This document shows, piece by piece, positions 4,870 to 6,832 of a DNA stretch of 6,832 bases. Numbering within the stretch: the stretch's first letter is position 1; every line of letters starts with the position of its first letter. Origin of the DNA: Acidimicrobiales bacterium (GTDB taxonomy: Bacteria > Actinomycetota > Acidimicrobiia > Acidimicrobiales > RAAP-2); the NCBI GenBank assembly GCA_017883125.1, contig JADGOD010000257.1:1-6832 (forward strand), given 5' to 3'. Below the pieces are notes generated by a model, which ran no database searches, was not told the DNA's origin, and saw only the letters and a list, made by a program, of their open reading frames with translations. A program made the translations under genes and the position numbers.

Positions 4870-5811
4870 ATGAAAGTTCTTTGGCCGTTGATCCGGTGCG
4901 CCGCTCCAACAGCGCTCGTCGTCGGGGTGCTGCTGTCTCCCCTCGCCGCATCCGGCGCAGGCCCCGAGGTGGCCAGCCCGGGAGCTGCTCATGCAATCGT
5001 CCACGACTCGATCCGGGGTCGCAGCGGTGGAGGCATCCCCTTTCCCGCGAACACAAGGACGACCAAGACCACCAACGGCATCTCGTACCACGGCGGTGCG
5101 GTGATGAACAGCGGTACCAACGTCTACATCATCTGGTACGGGAGCTGGTCGGGGAACACCGCCACGACGATCCTGCCCACCCTGATCTCGGGGCTGAGCG
5201 GATCGGCCTACTTCAACATCAACACGACCTACTCCGACTCATCGAACCGGAAGGTCCCGAACTCGGTCACCCTCGCCGGCCAGACCACCGACGCCTACTC
5301 CCAGGGTGCGGTCAACCTCTCTGACAACCAGATCAACGCGATCGTCACCAGCGCGATCACCACCAACTCGCTCCCCCGGGATGCCAACGGCCTCTACTTC
5401 GTGCTGACCTCCCAAGACGTGACCAAGAGCGGGTTCCTGACCAGCTACTGCGGGTGGCACACCCATGGGTCGATCTCGGGGACCGACGTCAAGTACTCCT
5501 TCGTGGGCAACCCGGGGACCAACGGCGCCTGCTCGATGCAGACCACCTCGAGCCCGAACGGGAACGTCGGCGCCGACGCCATGGCCAGCGTGGTGGCCCA
5601 CGAGCTCGAGGAGACCGCCACGGACCCCGACCTCAACGCCTGGTACGACACGAGGGGCATGGAGAACGCCGACAAGTGCGCGTGGACCTTCGGAGCGACC
5701 GCGACGGCAGCGAACGGATCGCACTACAACATGACGCTCGGCGGCACCCAGTTCCTCATCCAGCGCAACTGGGTGAACGCAACCGGCGGATACTGCTCAC
5801 TCTCGTTCTGA
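4870..5811 (+). CDS. Secreted EXORDIUM/PHI-1-like protein
   Basis: A 313-aa exported protein resembling the phosphate-induced protein 1/EXORDIUM family, best known from plant cell walls. The ATG at 4870 is chosen because GGGAG lies 6 nt upstream and the protein then opens with a classical signal peptide: a basic n-region, a hydrophobic core at about 11-27, and likely cleavage near ASGA (27-30). An in-frame TTG at 4801 would bury that peptide. Family-like blocks are YHGGAVMNSGTNVYIIWYGSW (start 73), SYCGWHTHG (192-200) and ADAMASVVAHELEETATDP (235-253). AHELEE keeps H-E-x-x-E (His244, Glu245, Glu248), like the AHELAE of plant members, recalling a zincin site. Cys194, 221, 270 and 309 probably form two disulfides outside the cell. 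Plant members influence growth under low carbon; the bacterial role is unknown. Family call is from recognised motifs, not a search. Confidence 0.82.
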   Translation: MKVLWPLIRCAAPTALVVGVLLSPLAASGAGPEVASPGAAHAIVHDSIRGRSGGGIPFPANTRTTKTTNGISYHGGAVMNSGTNVYIIWYGSWSGNTATTILPTLISGLSGSAYFNINTTYSDSSNRKVPNSVTLAGQTTDAYSQGAVNLSDNQINAIVTSAITTNSLPRDANGLYFVLTSQDVTKSGFLTSYCGWHTHGSISGTDVKYSFVGNPGTNGACSMQTTSSPNGNVGADAMASVVAHELEETATDPDLNAWYDTRGMENADKCAWTFGATATAANGSHYNMTLGGTQFLIQRNWVNATGGYCSLSF

Positions 5812-5853
5812 TCCCGGATCTCGGTCATCCCCGGATCACTCCACGCCGGGATC
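5810..5853. repeat. Inverted repeat after the EXORDIUM-like gene
   Basis: GATCCCGG (5810-5817, overlapping the stop codon) is complementary to CCGGGATC (5846-5853) across 28 bases. It lies at the left of the 171-bp convergent gap before the two-helix membrane protein gene. It might act in termination, but the long loop and absence of a T-run make that weak. I see no gene in the rest of the gap. Confidence 0.3.
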
Positions 5854-5982
5854 GTCCCAACCGGGCCGATCCGCCCCTCAATAGACGTCGTTGACGGCAG
5901 CTCGGCGCTGAACTGGCAGTCTCCCGAGGAGCTCGCCTCCTGTGCCAACCACGTCAGTCCCTCTTCTGGCCCTCAACGCTCC

Positions 5983-6534
5983 TCAGAGGTGCTGGGGGCT
6001 CTCGGGGCGATGCGTTGACTGGCGTCGCGATCGACGGAGGATCACCAGGAGGAGGGCGAGGAAGACGATCGCGAGGAGCCCGAGGACCACGAACGCATTC
6101 GCCGAGGTTCGGGAGCGTGCCAGCGTCTCCGAGAGCACGACCGTGCTTGGTCGAGACGGGTCGGCTACTCCCTTGACGGTGGTTCCTGGGGAGGAGAACG
6201 ACGAGAGCCCACCGATCACCTCTTCGTACGGTTGTGTGTCGATCGCGTAGGTGCCTCGGCAGGTGTAGCCGGCAGCGCTGCTCCCGCTCCCGCCGAGGTT
6301 GCCGATGCAGTCGGACACCGTGATCGAGACGGGGATCCCGTGGGTCTTCATGCGCGTGATCCGGGCGTTGTCCCCGGCGGCGGTGAGGAAGCCCACGACG
6401 ATCACGACGGCGAAGCCGACCATGAAGACGCCGAGCGCGACCAACCCGAGTCGCCGACCTGTTCCAGCCACCGCCGGTCCGCGCAGCGCGGCCACCGACT
6501 GCCCGGACGTCGTGCTCCGATCTTCCGATGTCAC
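5983..6534 (-). CDS. Two-helix membrane protein with DUF3592-like outer domain
   Basis: A 183-aa membrane protein. A Ser/Thr-rich N-terminal tail is followed by a helix at about 28-53, an outer domain at about 55-143, a second helix at about 146-167 and a basic tail (RRSRRQ). The positive charge after the second helix puts both ends in the cytoplasm and the middle domain outside. That domain has two cysteines (76, 92) likely joined by a disulfide, a TYAIDTQPYEE strand pair and PGTTVKGVADPSRPSTVVL, the V-x-DPxxPs pattern of DUF3592-type proteins (tentative). No enzymatic motif is seen. It starts with GTG at 6534, whose GTGA overlaps the stop of the upstream 74-aa gene, so translation is coupled. 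An overlapping frame from an ATG at 6544 reads a charged, Arg-rich product and is a shadow. Function unknown. Confidence 0.78.
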   Translation of the reverse strand: MTSEDRSTTSGQSVAALRGPAVAGTGRRLGLVALGVFMVGFAVVIVVGFLTAAGDNARITRMKTHGIPVSITVSDCIGNLGGSGSSAAGYTCRGTYAIDTQPYEEVIGGLSSFSSPGTTVKGVADPSRPSTVVLSETLARSRTSANAFVVLGLLAIVFLALLLVILRRSRRQSTHRPESPQHL

Positions 6535-6755
6535 CGCTCTGCATGCTCCAGCTCGACCTCAGCGAAGGAGGCCCCGCCGGGAGGTGGTGGGTGTTGCTCG
6601 CCCGACCGGATCACGTCACCGACCCGGAATCCGAAGACCGACGTCTCGGGGCTGATCTTGGGGGAGGGGCCCGTCGCCATCTTCGAGTTGACCAGAGTCC
6701 GACAGGCGCTGACGTAGGCCTGTCGATACGAATACCTCGAGAGCACGTCCGACAA
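6531..6755 (-). CDS. Small hypothetical protein, upstream partner of the membrane protein
   Basis: An unrecognised 74-aa protein from a TTG at 6755, with GGAG four bases upstream. Its TGA overlaps the GTG of the next gene by four bases, a coupling that argues it is translated. The N-terminal third (SRYSYRQAYVSACRTLVN) looks helical; the middle has FGFRVGDVIRSGE, a beta-like segment; the rest is Pro/Gly-rich and ends in acidic residues. No signal peptide or membrane segment is visible. The frame stays open upstream to 6824 without ATG, GTG or TTG, and the extension reads like protein (SGEADDLAIDL), so a longer product from a rare start cannot be excluded. An internal ATG at residue 26 is another option. 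Function unknown. Confidence 0.55.
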   Translation of the reverse strand: MSDVLSRYSYRQAYVSACRTLVNSKMATGPSPKISPETSVFGFRVGDVIRSGEQHPPPPGGASFAEVELEHAER

Positions 6756-6821
6756 TCTACTCCGGCCGGCCGTGAGATCAATAGCTAGATCATCAGCCTC
6801 GCCTGAAATGGAGTTCGGGGA

Positions 6822-6827
6822 AACCTA
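6822..6827 (-). promoter_or_regulatory. Possible -10 box for the right-end gene pair
   Basis: On the minus strand this reads TAGGTT, fitting TAnnnT and close to the TAGGCT boxes elsewhere in the window. It would start transcription near 6815, about 60 nt before the TTG start. The -35 would lie beyond the right edge and cannot be seen. Confidence 0.3.
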
Positions 6828-6832
6828 GACCA

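Noticed and set aside
4647..4871. 74-aa minus-strand frame in the divergent gap upstream of the protease
   Set aside because: Low-complexity Ser/Arg/Gly/His composition, no good ribosome site, and it overlaps the promoter and start of the EXORDIUM-like gene.
5239..5724. 161-aa minus-strand frame inside the EXORDIUM-like gene
   Set aside because: Val/Gly/Arg-rich antisense shadow with no motifs.
5812..5982. Searched the convergent gap for a strong terminator, small RNA or small gene
   Set aside because: Only short or long-looped inverted repeats (such as GAGG-agctcg-CCTC near 5927) were seen; none is convincing.
5954..6544. 196-aa minus-strand frame from an ATG at 6544
   Set aside because: Almost entirely Arg/His/Pro-rich; the overlapping 5983-6534 frame has clear membrane helices and a coupled start.
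1..6832. Mobile element, CRISPR array, tRNA/rRNA or defence system
   Set aside because: No transposase, integrase, terminal repeats, regularly spaced repeats or defence domains are visible; gene content is housekeeping-like and composition is even.

Overview
This window looks like ordinary chromosomal DNA from a high-GC actinobacterium. Supporting signs are strong G/C preference at third codon positions, several GTG/TTG starts, and -10 boxes of the TAGGCT type (TAnnnT). An Acidimicrobiia-like lineage would fit, but that is inference only. I see no rRNA, tRNA, CRISPR array, insertion sequence or phage gene. Nine coding genes are supported, one of them cut by the left window edge.

Layout, left to right. 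Positions 2-673 (+) hold the C-terminal seven-eighths of a short-chain dehydrogenase closely resembling type-2 3-hydroxyacyl-CoA dehydrogenase (HSD17B10). It converges on a pirin-family bicupin (738-1607, -). Divergent from pirin is a slipin/stomatin-type SPFH membrane protein (1744-2607, +) ending in a poly-aspartate tail encoded by a GAC microsatellite. A hairpin follows, then an FMN-dependent NAD(P)H reductase (2692-3270, +). A second hairpin separates this from a minus-strand group read right to left: an M50 site-2-type intramembrane metalloprotease (3904-4626), a small YgaP-like DUF2892 membrane protein (3641-3847) and a CsoR/FrmR-family repressor (3334-3606).

The best-supported regulatory circuit is the DUF2892-CsoR pair. 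A perfect inverted repeat, ATACCCC-TT-GGGGTAT (3878-3893), overlaps a TATGAT -10 box just upstream of the pair. The repressor keeps the two conserved cysteines of the family but has Gly in place of the copper-binding His. Together with a YgaP-type neighbour, this points to persulfide (CstR-like) rather than Cu(I) sensing.

Divergent from the protease gene, a recognisable promoter drives a secreted protein (4870-5811, +) that resembles the plant EXORDIUM/PHI-1 family. It has a signal peptide, four cysteines in the mature chain and an AHELEE zincin-like motif. This is the most unusual gene in the window. At the right end, a translationally coupled minus-strand pair (74 aa and 183 aa, overlapping at GTGA) encodes an unrecognised small protein and a two-helix membrane protein with a DUF3592-like outer domain.

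No multi-gene system that is clearly new is visible. The items most worth following up are the bacterial EXORDIUM-like protein, the His-less CsoR circuit and the poly-Asp-tailed slipin.
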